A stretch of 64,000 bases of DNA from Pseudisothecium myosuroides (lineage: Eukaryota > Streptophyta > Bryopsida > Hypnales > Lembophyllaceae), in contig OX637287.1 in the NCBI GenBank assembly GCA_951799445.1, positions 8,742,001-8,806,000 on the forward strand, written 5' to 3'. The notes beneath the pieces are model-generated. The model had not been told where the DNA came from, ran no database searches, and was given only the letters and a program-made list of their open reading frames with translations. This document shows, piece after piece, positions 22,437 through 34,500 of the stretch (the first letter of the stretch is position 1; each line of letters begins with the position of its first letter). A program made the position numbers and the translations under genes.

Positions 22437-23820
22437 GAGACACAAAACAAATCTTGAGTCAAAACTCGAAACCAGCAAATCGAGGAGGCTGCAGGCAGGC
22501 CCTTCCCCGTGGTGACGGAAGAAACAGGCAGCAAATTCCAATTATAGCTTTTCGCTTGCCGGCAGGTCCTTGCCTGTCTGCAGCTCTAGAAGTCTAGATG
22601 TGGCTAGAATTCCCAGGTCCCGAGTCCTAGAACGTCGTGATGATGCAGTCTTGCAGTACAGTACGTCGGATGCGCAGGCAAAACGCGGAACATTTGCCCA
22701 ATGCAGTTAACTGACCATACGGGTTGACCTCCGGCCAGGTGAGGGCTCCACTCCGTCCTGCCTGCCTGCCTGCCTGATGATGATGAGAGCTTTCTGTAGC
22801 GCTAGTGACAACAAGGTGATTTAAGATTTCTCACAAATTGGCAGAAATGGGCAGAAATTGGAAGGAATTGGGGACTGAAAAGAGGCGACTGGGAGGCGAA
22901 TCTGTTTGAAATCACGCAGAGCCCTGGCCGGCGAGGGGTTTCAACGTGGGAGACGCGGAAAGCGCGGCGGGCGTGGCGCGCGCTAGCCCCTGTAGCTAGC
23001 TAGCAGGGCTTGGGGACCTGCTAATATTCAGTCCCGAACTCTCGCCGTTGCATCCCACTCAGCGCACTGTGGCTGCGCTTGGGCCTCCCCCGCTTTTCTC
23101 TTATTTGGACGTCAGGAACTACTTCTTCCCCGCCCAGCGCCTGCTGCGTCCATTCTAAATCCATCCCCCTCCCTTGTTGGGGATCGCCAGTGTCTGGCAC
23201 TTCTTAATCCTGTCGGCTCTTGCTTCTTCCACTCTGTCCTGCAGGGCCGCCTCACTGTTGTCACTTCCAGGTACTGTGCGCTCCTCGCTCTGCTTGCATT
23301 AATTTCTCGTTGTTTGCACGTATCTCTAGCTCGTCCGGTTCTGCTTGTTGTGGAATAGGTGAACCTGCATTGTCATGGACATGGATTTTGGGTTCTGGAC
23401 AATGTGTGTGGACTTCGGGTTCCTGTGTAAGATTTTGAGCCTGTCAATGTTGAGAGATGCGCATTGAGTGAACCAAACAGATCAGGGGATGTCAGATTAT
23501 TGAATGGGGAGGGCTTAAGTTGCGGACATTGTACGTCGGGGGTGATTTACCCGTGGAGCTGAATTGAGTGTGTGAAGACATTCTATTTTCATTGCTTAGT
23601 GGTCACGAGAATGCGAGTTCAAATTTGAAATGATATACTGGGAATTGCAGATCTGGGATTGCACATGTAATGTTATAGATAGAGATTACCATTCTCAATG
23701 AATTGACCTACATTTGAATTTTGTTGTTGCTGTCAGATCTAGGCGAAGGTTTAGGAGCACACACACGACGTACATTTTGAAGTCGTTTTGACCAGCGTGC
23801 ATTACCCACCCCCTGTGGCA
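22437..23820 (+). promoter_or_regulatory. Upstream region of the EXORDIUM-like gene with a probable 5' UTR intron
   Basis: GC content rises from about 22490, with a short CTGC microsatellite at 22757-22776. A donor CCAG|GTACTG at 23270/23271 and a pyrimidine-rich acceptor TTGCTGTCAG at 23736 would define a 466-bp leader intron (23271-23736), followed by a short leader to the ATG at 23821. A single-coding-exon gene with a leader intron is plausible, but this is inference; no TATA box was assigned. ACGTCA at about 23109 is a TGACG-type core. Confidence 0.4.
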
Positions 23821-25092
23821 ATGGCCGCTCTGAATCGGAGCGCGTCGGGGAGCCTACTTTACCAGCGCTCCTCCTCGATTAATAAATCCGAAACCAGCGA
23901 GACCACCCCTCTCGCCGAGGAGGTTCTCGTCCGCCAATCCTCGCAGGATCGCATCCTCCGCGCCGAGAGCCAGTGGAGCGGTGCTTCAACCCCACCCAAC
24001 CCCGTAATGTGGTACCGCAACGCCATCCTCGCCTTCGTGGGCACCCTCGTGGTGGTCGCAGTCGTCTGCGCCCCGAGCTTCACCAACTCTTCCATGCCCG
24101 GGGAGCCTCTGCCCTCTCCCGAAACCGAAGCCGACAGGTGGGCTCATGCTTCCCGAGCTCTCCCCTTCCATCTCTTCGTCAGCAACACTTTCGGCAGCAA
24201 CAAGTTCCTTGTCACGAATCAAGGACCGGATGTGAAATACCACCGGGGGCCAATCTTAACTGGCGACAAGAAAGCCACGCTCAAAGTCCACGTCTTGTAC
24301 TACGGCGACTTCTCGAGGGTGCAGAAGGCGACAATTCAGTCTTTCTTGAGCTCGTTCACAACGCCGAAAGCTTCCAAGAAGTTTCCCACGGTGGCCGGAT
24401 GGTGGGCAATCATGAAGGGGTTCCGTAACCTGAAGAAATGGCCGGTCGCGCCGAATGTGATTTTGGGAACCATGGTGCACGACTGGAAGTACAGTTTGAA
24501 GAAAATCTTGAACCAAAATGACATTGAGAAGCTGATTGTGACGAATCTGAAGAAGGGATTGGCGTTGGATCCTAATGGGTTGTACTTGGTGCTCACCTCC
24601 GCCGATGTAAGCGTTCAAGGATTCTGCAGCTCGCAATGCGGCACTCACTCTTCGATTGCCGGGTCGGCTGCGACGAACAAGGTGAAGCTTCCATATGCGT
24701 GGGTGGGAAACTCAGCGAAGTTCTGTGGCGGATACTGCGCGTGGCCGTTTTTCAAACCCCTCCCGGGAAGCGGTCCTGATGTGCCTCCATTGAAAGCTCC
24801 CAATGGTGACGCGGGTATTGACGGTTTGATTATCAATGTTGCGTCTGTGATTGCCGGCGCTTGCACTAACCCTTACGGCGGCGGATACTACCAGGGCGAG
24901 GAGTTGGATCCCCTTGAAGTTGCAGGCGTGTGCGGCGGGATCTATGGACCTTACTCATATCCTGGTTACCCTGGGGATCTTCTGAAAGACTCCAAGGGCA
25001 CCAGCTTCAACGTGTATGGTGTGCGCCGTCGCAAATTCTTGGTGCCGTGGATCTTCAACCCGGCTACCAAGCAGTGTGCGGGACAGTTATAA
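23821..25092 (+). CDS. EXO: EXORDIUM-like protein (phosphate-induced protein 1 family) with N-terminal membrane segment
   Basis: One open exon of 423 aa. The C-terminal about 290 residues are the EXORDIUM/phosphate-induced-1 domain: KVHVLYYGDF (154-163), VAGWWAIMKGF (191-201), LYLVLTSADVSVQGFCSSQC (254-273), YAWVGNSAKFCGGYCAWPF (292-310), GIDGLIINVASVIAGACTNP (332-351) and VPWIFNPATKQCAG near the end. Family members are apoplastic and linked to brassinosteroid- and carbon-dependent growth; no catalytic activity is established. The conserved cysteines (269, 273, 302, 306, 348, 371, 419) suggest disulfides. Unlike classical members (about 300-360 aa with an N-terminal signal peptide), a 66-residue Ser/Arg-rich leader precedes a hydrophobic segment (67-85), so a type II signal anchor is likely. 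I chose the first ATG; the frame is open further upstream only from a TTG at 23788. Confidence 0.93.
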   Translation: MAALNRSASGSLLYQRSSSINKSETSETTPLAEEVLVRQSSQDRILRAESQWSGASTPPNPVMWYRNAILAFVGTLVVVAVVCAPSFTNSSMPGEPLPSPETEADRWAHASRALPFHLFVSNTFGSNKFLVTNQGPDVKYHRGPILTGDKKATLKVHVLYYGDFSRVQKATIQSFLSSFTTPKASKKFPTVAGWWAIMKGFRNLKKWPVAPNVILGTMVHDWKYSLKKILNQNDIEKLIVTNLKKGLALDPNGLYLVLTSADVSVQGFCSSQCGTHSSIAGSAATNKVKLPYAWVGNSAKFCGGYCAWPFFKPLPGSGPDVPPLKAPNGDAGIDGLIINVASVIAGACTNPYGGGYYQGEELDPLEVAGVCGGIYGPYSYPGYPGDLLKDSKGTSFNVYGVRRRKFLVPWIFNPATKQCAGQL

Positions 25093-26388
25093 TAATCCCC
25101 AAAACCTGTGCATCCTTGCGCATCCTCGTGAAGGGGTGCAAGCGTGATGATCGATTATTGTAGAGTTTACAGCCCTGATTTTTTTGTTCTCCCATTTGTA
25201 GCCGCCGCCGCTTCGAAGTGGGACCTGTGTGACTGAGTTTTTGTGCTTAGCCGCTCCCGTGGATTAGAAAGAATTACAACTCATTCGCCGTTTCCGTGTG
25301 AAAGACTGGGCTGAGTGATTGATTACCAATGCCTGTCCAACGTGGAACGGGGATGGATGCATGCGATTTATCATCTTTTGCAATGTGTGAGGTGGATGCG
25401 AAGCATTCGGTTCGATGTAGCAAAGGATTCGCATGATTCTTCTTCGCCGTTAATAAGTTTATGGTGATATTGATTCGCATCGCACGTCTCTGACTGAGTT
25501 CTACCACTGCGTGATCATTGCCAATGATAAAAGCAGTCTGCATTACTTTGGGTACCTTGTTCACATTACCGCTTTGTTTCTCTCCTCCATTTCTCCTTTA
25601 TTTCTTTCAATTTCTTGGGGCTTCTGCTTCAGTAATGGAGGCAATCTAGCATTGGATGTGGACATCACACTTGTATCTGCAACTCTGTTCTTCATTAGAA
25701 AGTTTTGTAGATGCTTAAAAGGGATCCAAGTCGACAACCATGAGGTTACGGCCAGTAACTTGACACGCGAGCCTTGAATGCTATCCTCATTCGAGGCGGG
25801 ATTTCTATCGCATGACCTATGGAGATTGTTTGAATGGAGATTGTTGGATTGGCAATTTGTCTAAAAATGATTTGTGTCTATGTACGAGAGATTTGTGTGG
25901 AATGTTCAATTGCCCTTCTGATGCGAACTTGCTATATTACTCTACCACACTGCACGTCCCAGAATACCATGTACTGTAAATCCACTGCAATATTTCTGCT
26001 AGATCTTACTATCTCTCCGGCTGCTGTACACATGGGTTTAATCCTGAGAAACTGCATTGACACCGGATCCATGATCGAATTGGAACTCATCCGCATTGGC
26101 GATGAATGACGGAGCAATAGCCAGGATAACTGTCCACGCGTCCCAGCAGGCGGCAGCGTCGTGGCCGTCACGTGAACAAGAGGGTGCTGCAGTGCCATAG
26201 TCACAAGTACCTCCACTTATTACAATTCTTTTTTGTTTTTTTCACTTGTCTTTAATTTTTTATACCCAGTTTGACTATAATCGATGATTTTTGCAGTTTT
26301 TAAACTGATTTTCCGTTTCATTTTGAGTTTTTTTTGGTTGGATTTGCTGTTTCCTGTTTTGTTTGATTCAATATGCGCTGGGCTACAG
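25093..26388. other. Region downstream of the EXORDIUM-like gene
   Basis: The first few hundred bases probably hold the 3' untranslated region. Sequence complexity is normal and non-repetitive to about 26220, then T-rich. Open frames up to about 95 codons on both strands show no recognisable domain. Confidence 0.4.
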
Positions 26389-26601
26389 GAAATGAGGGAT
26401 TACTTGTTAAAGATATCCCTGGGAACCTGGGTGACACCGTTTCGTTCCCAGATGATAGCCCGACATTGCGGTGGTCTCCATTGTGAGGAGCTCCGTATGA
26501 ATCAAGTGGGTCTGTCTGATCTGTGCCATCTCATTTGCACTCTGAATTATGCCTCTTCTTCTGACCACGATCCAGCTCATCGCTTGCTCGCTCATATTAT
26601 G
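26389..26601 (+). CDS. Possible orphan exon (weak)
   Basis: A 213-base stretch (71 codons, open throughout) lies between an acceptor after a T-rich tract (GGGCTACAG, ending 26388) and a donor G|GTACGT (26602). Its composition is closer to that of the coding exons than to the neighbouring DNA. The translation starts EMRDYLLKISLGTWVTPF; I do not recognise it. An ATG at 26284 makes a 131-codon ORF whose first 35 residues are hydrophobic but come from T-rich intron-like sequence. It may be a gene fragment or chance. Confidence 0.2.
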
Positions 26602-26815
26602 GTACGTTCCAATGTTGGGGGAGAATCGTCGGTTAGTTCATTGTTAGCTGTCCAGAGGAATTGGGAAAAAAAATGGTGAAGAAAACTATTGAATTTCTAT
26701 TTAGAGTTAAAAAATAGAGAAAAATTGGAGTTGGTACTTGAAAAGTTGGTTTAGTATGAGAATTGGAGGAAACTTTTTAGCTGGTAAAAAAATATATCCA
26801 GAAGGCTTGTGCATT
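26602..26815. repeat. Dispersed repeat, copy 1 (partner at 62748-62975)
   Basis: It shares GGTTAGTTCATTGTTAGC, ATTTCTATTTGGAGTTAAA-like, GTACTTGAAAA and AAAAAATATCC blocks, in the same order and orientation, with 62748-62975. No terminal inverted repeats are apparent. Confidence 0.55.
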
Positions 26816-28097
26816 CACTTTAAGGGGGAATATTTTATTCGTGAAAGGGACAAAATAACCATGTTAATTAATAAACGAGCCCAGTAGGAGGGGAATGAAA
26901 ATTTGGAGGTTTCTTTAAGGCAAAATAGATAATGGCTTGAGAAGAATCTAAACATGAGGTCTTTAACATCTGTAAAACCTACCCTAGATGAATTGATTCA
27001 CAACCTTGCACAAAAATCATGAAACATCGAGTGATTAAACTAGTCACATAACTGAAGAATACGGGAGGAAATTATTTTTTCAACATACTTGGATGTCCTT
27101 CATTTATTATGTGCGGCTTCCATTGTAAGCTCTTGAAAGCATTCATAATCCATCTAGTAGATGTAAACTCTTGGTTTGTTCAAGGTTTGCACCTAGTTGA
27201 TGGATTGGAGATGATCCCTAGAAAGACTGGATTGCTTAACATTTGCTCTTGTCATAGGATTAGAATGCCATGTACACCACATTTCTTGCCTATGAAGATG
27301 GCATTCACAAATAACCATAGGTAGCAAAACCACATTTCAAGTAGGTAAGTCCTTGGAATATTAATTTATAAGTTGATCCATATACTTGTGTATTTCTTAG
27401 ATGATGTGCACCACAATGTTTATGGTGGACATCTTAATAAAACCATGTTCCTACTTAGTGTTACAAGTGGTGTTAGTAAGGGTCTCAGTGAGAACAATCT
27501 TAAGTGAACTTATGGATTGAATTCAAATTGTTGACACTGTTAAAACACCAACTCCAAGCGTATCTTTAGGATATGAATGCCTCAAGGGTTAAAAAGGTGT
27601 AGGATATCTTTAGAAGAACCAATCCATATACTTGTCCAAACTTAGATGTCAGAATCTTTCTTAAATGGACATCATGTAGCTTGTCCAAATGACCAATCAA
27701 TGATGAGCTTCTACCGCCTCACCTCAAGGTCATGGCCAACCTCCAAGTCACTATTCAAAATTTTTATAAAACTTTCCAATACAAAAACTAAAAGTTCAAA
27801 TTGTGACAATTCAAAACCCAAAACTTTATCGTCACAAGATGCATCTATCAATCTACGAGAATGATACCAAGCCAAAATTCACACCTACTTGAGTACATGA
27901 AAAATTTTCCTGAAGATTCTCTGAAAAACAAGTCCCTCGGACTGCATCTGTCGTTTAAGGATTAACTTATATGTTTGGTATGGCTTGTGTCTGTCGTTTT
28001 AGAATTAACTTATATGTTTGGTATTGCATAGTCCATCCCCCCCAAAAAAACTGTACGCATAGTGGGGAAATCGAACACTCACTGTCAAATTCTGTAC
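26816..28097. other. Intergenic DNA with a 42-bp tandem duplication
   Basis: No gene is seen. At 27949-28027 two copies of a 42-bp unit (CTGTCGTTTAAGGATTAACT and on through ATATGTTTGGTAT) lie head to tail. The rest is unremarkable. Confidence 0.5.
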
Positions 28098-28292
28098 ATG
28101 GCTGATCCTGCACTCCTGGAAACGTCTTTCTGGAGATCATCTCCTGAATCCGTCAAAGCCTGCAACAAGCTCTGGGGTTCAACATACACTTGTCCTTCTT
28201 TCTGTCCAGAAACTGAAGAAAACCATCCAAATGATATGGTGGTTAGCTTCAAATCCATGGAAATGGAAAAGAAGGTGGAGTACGGCGATTAA
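28098..28292 (+). CDS. Small hypothetical ORF (64 aa)
   Basis: An ATG-initiated frame reads MADPALLETSFWRSSPESVK, continues through a Cys-containing middle (CNKLWG, TCPSFCPE) and ends KKVEYGD before a TAA. The amino-acid make-up is protein-like and the local GC is higher than in the flanks. I do not recognise a family. It could be the last exon of a fragmentary gene; frame openness further upstream (28062-28097) supports that as much as a true start here. Confidence 0.25.
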   Translation: MADPALLETSFWRSSPESVKACNKLWGSTYTCPSFCPETEENHPNDMVVSFKSMEMEKKVEYGD

Positions 28293-29276
28293 AAAAACCA
28301 GTATTTTCCCGTCCTGTAGATTCAGCAGCCCTGAAGCATGTAAGAGTATCCATCGGCTGCAGCAGTCCTAGAAATTCTGAGCCCCCGGATGTTGATTATC
28401 GAGGGTCTTGTACTAAGCTTTAGAAGGAAGGAATCCAATGTTTTTATTTTGAGTGAAAACTTGCTCAGCTTGCCGGATTCTGACCTCTTTGTCATCATCC
28501 CTCCCAGAATTGACTTCTGCAGCAAAGCCAACAAGGTGACATGCGGCCAGAAAAAAACAAAACTCAAGTGTACTACAAGCCCATCTCCACCAAATTTCAG
28601 ATCCAAATTTGTTTCTTTGGGTACTACTTTGTTCAAAACCCTCCAAAATTGGCAAGTTTGACATAAAATTGGGTTCTATTTTTGGATAGTAAAACATTTT
28701 TTTAAAATTCCAAAAAATTGGAAAAGGCGTATAATAGCCATGAGTACCTTGCTTGTAAATTTCAAGTCATTTGGAGCCAAAGCGCAAAAGTTATGGCCAA
28801 AAAACTAATCAGCTAAAGACATGTGACAGAAAATAGTACAAGTGTTTCGTGCAATCACCCTAAGATGGAATTTAAACATAGTAATAGTGATTGGTGAGAT
28901 TGTTCTAGCAATGAATCTTTACTTTGTGCCCCAAAGATAAGATTGCCCAAAACCTTTACATCACTAATCCAAATGGAATGAATTAAAGCTTCCTATGTAA
29001 ATAAAAATAAAATATATAAGAATTAAATCCTTAAAAAATTTTAGTTTAAGTTTTTGTGGGTTTTTTTTTTTGCCCGCCAAACTAAAATTTGGGTTTATTG
29101 TACCATAACTTTTGCAACTAGGCATCAATGGAAATAAAAATTATATTCCCCAAAAGCTAGTGTGTTTTTCTATCTTCACAAAAAGTTTCAGAAAATCACA
29201 ACGAATATCAAAAGTGTATCAGCCTACTTGAAATCCATTTGCCTTACAAGGAGACAATGGGACTTTAGAGGGTAAG
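28293..29276. repeat. Truncated TTAA-family element in reverse orientation
   Basis: From about 28690 to 29276 the order of blocks is that of element interiors read in reverse: AAGTTATGGCC, AATCCAAATGGAATGAATTAAAGCTTCC, GCCCGCCAAACTAAAATTTG, CACAAAAAGTTTCAGAAAATCA, and at the end GGGACTTTAGAGGGTAA, a mutated right terminus. A clear left terminus was not found. The first 400 bp (28293-28690) hold nothing definite. Confidence 0.45.
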
Positions 29277-31360
29277 CAAATTATTCACACAATATCTAAA
29301 AGAATGATATCCATAGTGACCAAGCTATTGTTTTTAAGTTAAAGTTGTATTGCTTGTGACAAGCCAATCCTGTTGGAACTAATTACTTTAGAATAATTTG
29401 ATACTTCTAAAGTCTATAGACTTTGAGATTAGCTAATGCACCATAAGATATTGGTAGCTAGAGTATCATAGGTGATTGATTGTTAAAGCACCAGGTGACA
29501 AGGGAAACTAGGATACCATAGAATCTAGGCTAAACCACTAGTAAGTGCACATGCTCCTAGTAAGTCTCTACATATTTTATCATATAGAAAGATTCTATGT
29601 AGTATAAATATAGCTCCAAGGATGAAGGAGATATAGGTGAATTGAGCATCTCTCTCAATATATCTCTTCCATGATTGGATGGGGTGCAAATTATACTCTC
29701 ACATCTTTTCTAACTTCTTGTAATTTAATTACTTCAAGTAATTGAAGTGGGGTGCAAAGTGGTTTACATTTCTTCATCTCACTTGAATGGGCTAAGTTAG
29801 TAGGAAAAAAAGAACATGTATGACATCTCTTTTTACTTTGAAAAGGCAAAAATAAATGACAAATTAAGGGATCTATTGTGACCTTGAGAATTCAATATCA
29901 TGGAGGCAAATTGTGGTGGCAAATTGTAGTGGCAAATTTCTGGTAGGTAGGAGATGCTCCAAGAATATTATCAATCTGAGAATGATAAAGACATTAAAAA
30001 TGTATTATTATGTATGAATGGTGTTGAATCAAATCTTGTGAATACTATATATTATCAATTGGAAGGAAATCAAATATCTCTTTAAATAAAAATATGTTAT
30101 TCAAATTTGGAAGTTGGACAACCACAATAAAAACAAATATTAGAAGCAAATTAAAAGACAAATATTTTAAAGAACCTTGGCAATTCATCTTGGCTTGGAA
30201 AAGAAAAATTATAGAAATGTCATTTGAAAATTTATCGTGCAATTTCATTATTTTCACTTTCTTGCCCTTAAAATGTACAATATAAGAGGACATTTTGTAT
30301 TTAGTAGATGATTTTAGAGAAGACTTATACATAGAAAAAAAATGCTTGTTCCTTTACAAATTTTTAGGGAAGTTGCTTGAACCCAGTTTCAATGAAAGAT
30401 GTTGTATATTCTCTTTTTGTGATATTGTTTGACTTCCTTACATAAGAAAATGGCAAATCCATGGATCACCTTACTTGAGCCATAAAATGATTTTTTTGAA
30501 TTTGAGTCCAACTAATGAAATGAAGCTTATCAAGACTACTTTCTACTTTGATTCAAATTTTTGAAAAATTCTGAAATTTAAATCTTGTATTGCAATTTGA
30601 ACTTTGGAATTTTGACCTTTTACCATGGATATCAACTGTAGAATGACATGATAAATATTTCTGCACCATTTTTAAATATATTTTGTAGTTGAAATGAATT
30701 TTTTTATTTTTTTAATTCAAATTTTTACAAAAATTGCATTTTTTTTACTTTCAAAAGATTTGTAAATTACATCTTTACAAAAAAACGAAAAAATTTAATT
30801 CATACGCATATTACACTTATGACCTATCCCTTGAAAAGCGACTTATATAAATTTTATCAATTAATTAACCACCACCGCAAATCAAAAATAAATAAATACA
30901 TTAAAACACCTAATTTGCTAGTACATACAAAAACCAAAACCAAAACCAAAAAAACTTTGATATAGATATGATTTGATGTACGATATATTGAATACATACA
31001 AAAGGCATACGGATAGTCAGATACAATATATATAATTTAGATATCCTATACAAAATACCAATATAGCATGACATACGGATATAGGTATGAGATATGAAAC
31101 ACCACTTTTAATCCCATATCAATTAATAATCTAGAATGTTCAAAAAATATATACATATGGGTAATGAAAAGATATACATATTAATTCACTCATTTATTAA
31201 CCTTGTAAGGATGGGCTAGTCACTATAAAAATCATCTTTTCTAGCACACTGTGAATCATCTACCAAAAAAAATACCCCCAAGCACTCATTGGAGGTCAAA
31301 CTACTGTACAAAACCTCCCCTTTTTGCACAAAATTCCAAGGATGAATATCTACACTTTTG
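29277..31360. other. AT-rich intergenic DNA, nothing recognised
   Basis: Low-complexity AT-rich DNA, including a CAAAAC short repeat near 30930-30955. Open frames at 30045-30332 (-) and 30094-30285 (+) overlap in opposite directions and have no recognisable domain. Confidence 0.5.
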
Positions 31361-31480
31361 TCTTACACGAAAGGATTCTTTTTCATCCATCAAACAATTA
31401 GTATCCGCAACGTCCTTACACGGAAGGAATCTCTATCATCCATTAAACATTTAGTGTCTGCAACGTCCTTACAAGGTTAA
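31361..31480. repeat. Tandem duplication, 52-53-bp unit, near the ligase 3' end
   Basis: Units starting TCTTACACGAAAGG (31361) and TCCTTACACGGAAGG (31413), with a third start at 31466, share CATCCATCAAACA and GTATCCGCAACG. The array lies about 90 bp beyond the ligase stop, so it may be in or near the 3' UTR. Confidence 0.65.
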
Positions 31481-31568
31481 GTGAGTGGTGAAAAGAATTC
31501 ACTCACTGTCCCCTAATATCCCCTCAAAACAAACATGACTATCACTTCCTGTGTGGAATCATGCTCTT

Positions 31569-34500
31569 CTACAATCTCAATTCATCAAACATCTGATCCA
31601 CCTTTCTGTCCCATTTGCCTTCGTACTGCTTGAGCATTTGCTGTGCCAGAGTCTCACCTGCACACACTCCAAAGCCACAAATTATTTAGAAAACTGAACA
31701 CTCTTCAAAAACCAACTCAGACCGTTGAGCCCCTCTAATGACACGGCCTCAAAATGGAAAAAATGGGCTACTAAATGCAGTCTCCCATCTATTCAAAATT
31801 TGATGTGTACACAACATGAGAGATTTGCAGGAAATTGAAGGGAATAAGCAATAATCCAGTTTGCCATTAGAGAGGCCATTGAGTGTATACCGTAGTATCC
31901 ATTTCATAGACCTCATTCCCAAAGGTTGGGCTAATTCTAATCCTATTTTTGATTCTCTTCTAATCACAAACAAATCACCCCAGGAATCCAACGTGGCTCC
32001 TATTCAAATTTTGACAGCTATATATTGCTCAAGAATGTTATGAAAGCCATTTCAATTGCAGATGTTTTTGGAAAGATCAGATTGACTTGCTTGGGAAATA
32101 CTGACACTGTTGGTAGACTATTAATATACCTGTTGTGACAACTTCCTCAAGTGGAGCCAAGAATACACCCTCGTTGCGTCCTCTTCGAGACAACCCCTCC
32201 TGCTCATTGCTCCAGAGACTCGCATGTTAGCAGGCTGAACAGAGCTGAATATAATACCAAACCATATAATAGATGTTTGCTTCCGAGATTTGAAAGTAAC
32301 ATCTTCAAGTTAGGAATACAATAGACGCAGCGAAGTGTTTGAAGAGCTCTGTCGGCATACCTTTGCAAGCTTGACTACATCTTGGGCCACATGTTGCAAC
32401 AGACCTTCTCGGAACGGAACTTGGAGTCCGTGCTTGGGTACCTGCACTCACACACACAAGCAACTCCGATAATCAGTCAAGCCCAGTGTCCAAAGCAGAC
32501 GCTTCATGTGTCTCATTGCCTAGTTAGAAAATGAATTAAAAGCTCTTTTCCTTCATTTTAAGCCCTTAAATCAATCAAAAGTACAGATATGGACGCTCTT
32601 GATTGCTATAGAATGCCATGGCATTCTGCTCGAGAGTCTCTCAACTTTTGAGCTTTCAATCCAATCCATAACCTCCACGGAGCCCATTTCTATAGAGGAG
32701 GCAACCGCAGGTTGGACATAGAGAGATGGTTATATCTCATAATCTTATCTTGTTTCAAAGTTATGGACGAGGTAACGTGAATCAAACTGGAGTTTCATTA
32801 TGAGAAATATCATGGCAAGCAATAGAAGTGTGACAAGGGATGTTATTTCTCATAACGAGGCTCTACTTTCACATTACTAGATATAAATGCAATGCTTAGA
32901 TCTTGTTTGATCATGCTCAATCAACTGTCCAAATCCGACGTCATAATGCAAGAGCACCCCCATTGTGATAATGTGCTAACACGCCAAATTTTCCAGGTGT
33001 TGCAGCATACCTTGTGGCGGAGCATGTCACGGTCTTCGTTAGTCCAGTCATGAATGATGTCCAGAGCACCTTTGAGCGATTGTTCATCATATAGCAACCC
33101 AACCTACAAACAAAGTCACAACATACAGCAGCCCCAGTTGGTCAGTGCAAGCTACTGATGCCCAACTTTCTTGTCAAAATAGATTGTCCATTCAACGAAA
33201 TTCAAGTAACGGCTTTCTTCAAACGTACATCTAGAAAAACACACCAAATTGCTGTTGAGATTTAAGCATTGCTGTGCTATGAACTAGAATGAATAAACGG
33301 GGGCAAATTTATCCTATACATCTTGAAATTGATAGATTTAGGGCTTCAAGGGACCTGCCTTGAAAAGAGACAATCACGTGAATATCCCCACAAAATTAAG
33401 GTTCTATTCGACTCTCAGGAGTGAATCCATAGGTAAGTGCCAAAATTCAGTATTTGTGATCAGAGAATGGACGCAATTTGGGAAACTCAATTTAAATCTC
33501 TATATGAGACAAGTACCTTGAAGCAAACAAGATTTAAGCGCACAAAATCGTATGGGGTTCGAGTTTAAATCATTCCTAGTTGGATATGGAAACAAACAAC
33601 AGAATTGCAAAGCTGAAATTTCACCAAACTCAGACAACCCTCTTGCAATCTAAGTACGGTGTCAGAGTGCAAGCCATGCGCTCCCAGAATGGCGAGATTT
33701 GAACGTGATTCGAATTTCCTACGGACGGACTCTGCGTACTTTCAGGCTCGATTTTGGGGCTCACAACAATCAAGCTGGACAGGATTTGGTACGAAACAAC
33801 AGAATTGTGTAGCTGAAATTGCAAACTGTAACTCATTGCAAGGATGAGCTCCACGCACCCAAAGCGCAGGCAGAGCGTTGAGGAACGGCGCTGGACCACA
33901 GTCAGCTCCACGCATCTCCAAGTATTTCTTCAGCCTCGCCTGCACGAATGATACCAAGTCACCCCGGAATCCCGGATACGTTCAAGCTTGCACTCACCAC
34001 TGGAATGAAGCTACTGGCATGTCTACCATGGAATTAAACCCTCCATTTTTGAATTACTGCACATGGTTGCTCATATAGACATTATTTAACTTAAATTTTA
34101 AAAATTAGTCATAAGGAAAGTTGGATGAATGAGAAGTCATGTAGACAAAACATAGCTCTAAAGCGACTTAAGAGCACATAGGGGTTGAGTGTAGGCTAAG
34201 CAACTAGAGCAAGGTGGTTCATGAGAATAAGCACGGCCAAGACAGTTTGTTTGTTGCCAGAGTTGTGGGTGCTTGTTTCATGATGCACCATGCCGTAGTT
34301 GTTTGCTCCACGTAAATTTTATTTGAGAGATTTTAGACAAGAAAATTTAGCATGCGCTTGTGGTTCATGAGACATAAGGTGGGCACCCTTGAATGCGCCA
34401 CTGACCCTAAACTGCCAATCTTCATTCCGTGTACATCTCCAAAATCAATTATGTACCTATGTGGAAGAAACTGTTTTAGATCCAAACTTTGTTCCTTCAT

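Noticed and set aside
23788..23820. Upstream TTG start adding 11 residues to the EXORDIUM-like protein
   Set aside because: TTG is not a usual eukaryotic start; the first ATG is at 23821.
23859..24866. Several minus- and plus-strand frames over the EXORDIUM-like gene
   Set aside because: Shadows of a GC-rich coding exon with strong homology in one frame.
28062..28097. GTG-initiated extension of the 64-aa ORF
   Set aside because: GTG is not a usual eukaryotic start; kept only from the ATG at 28098.
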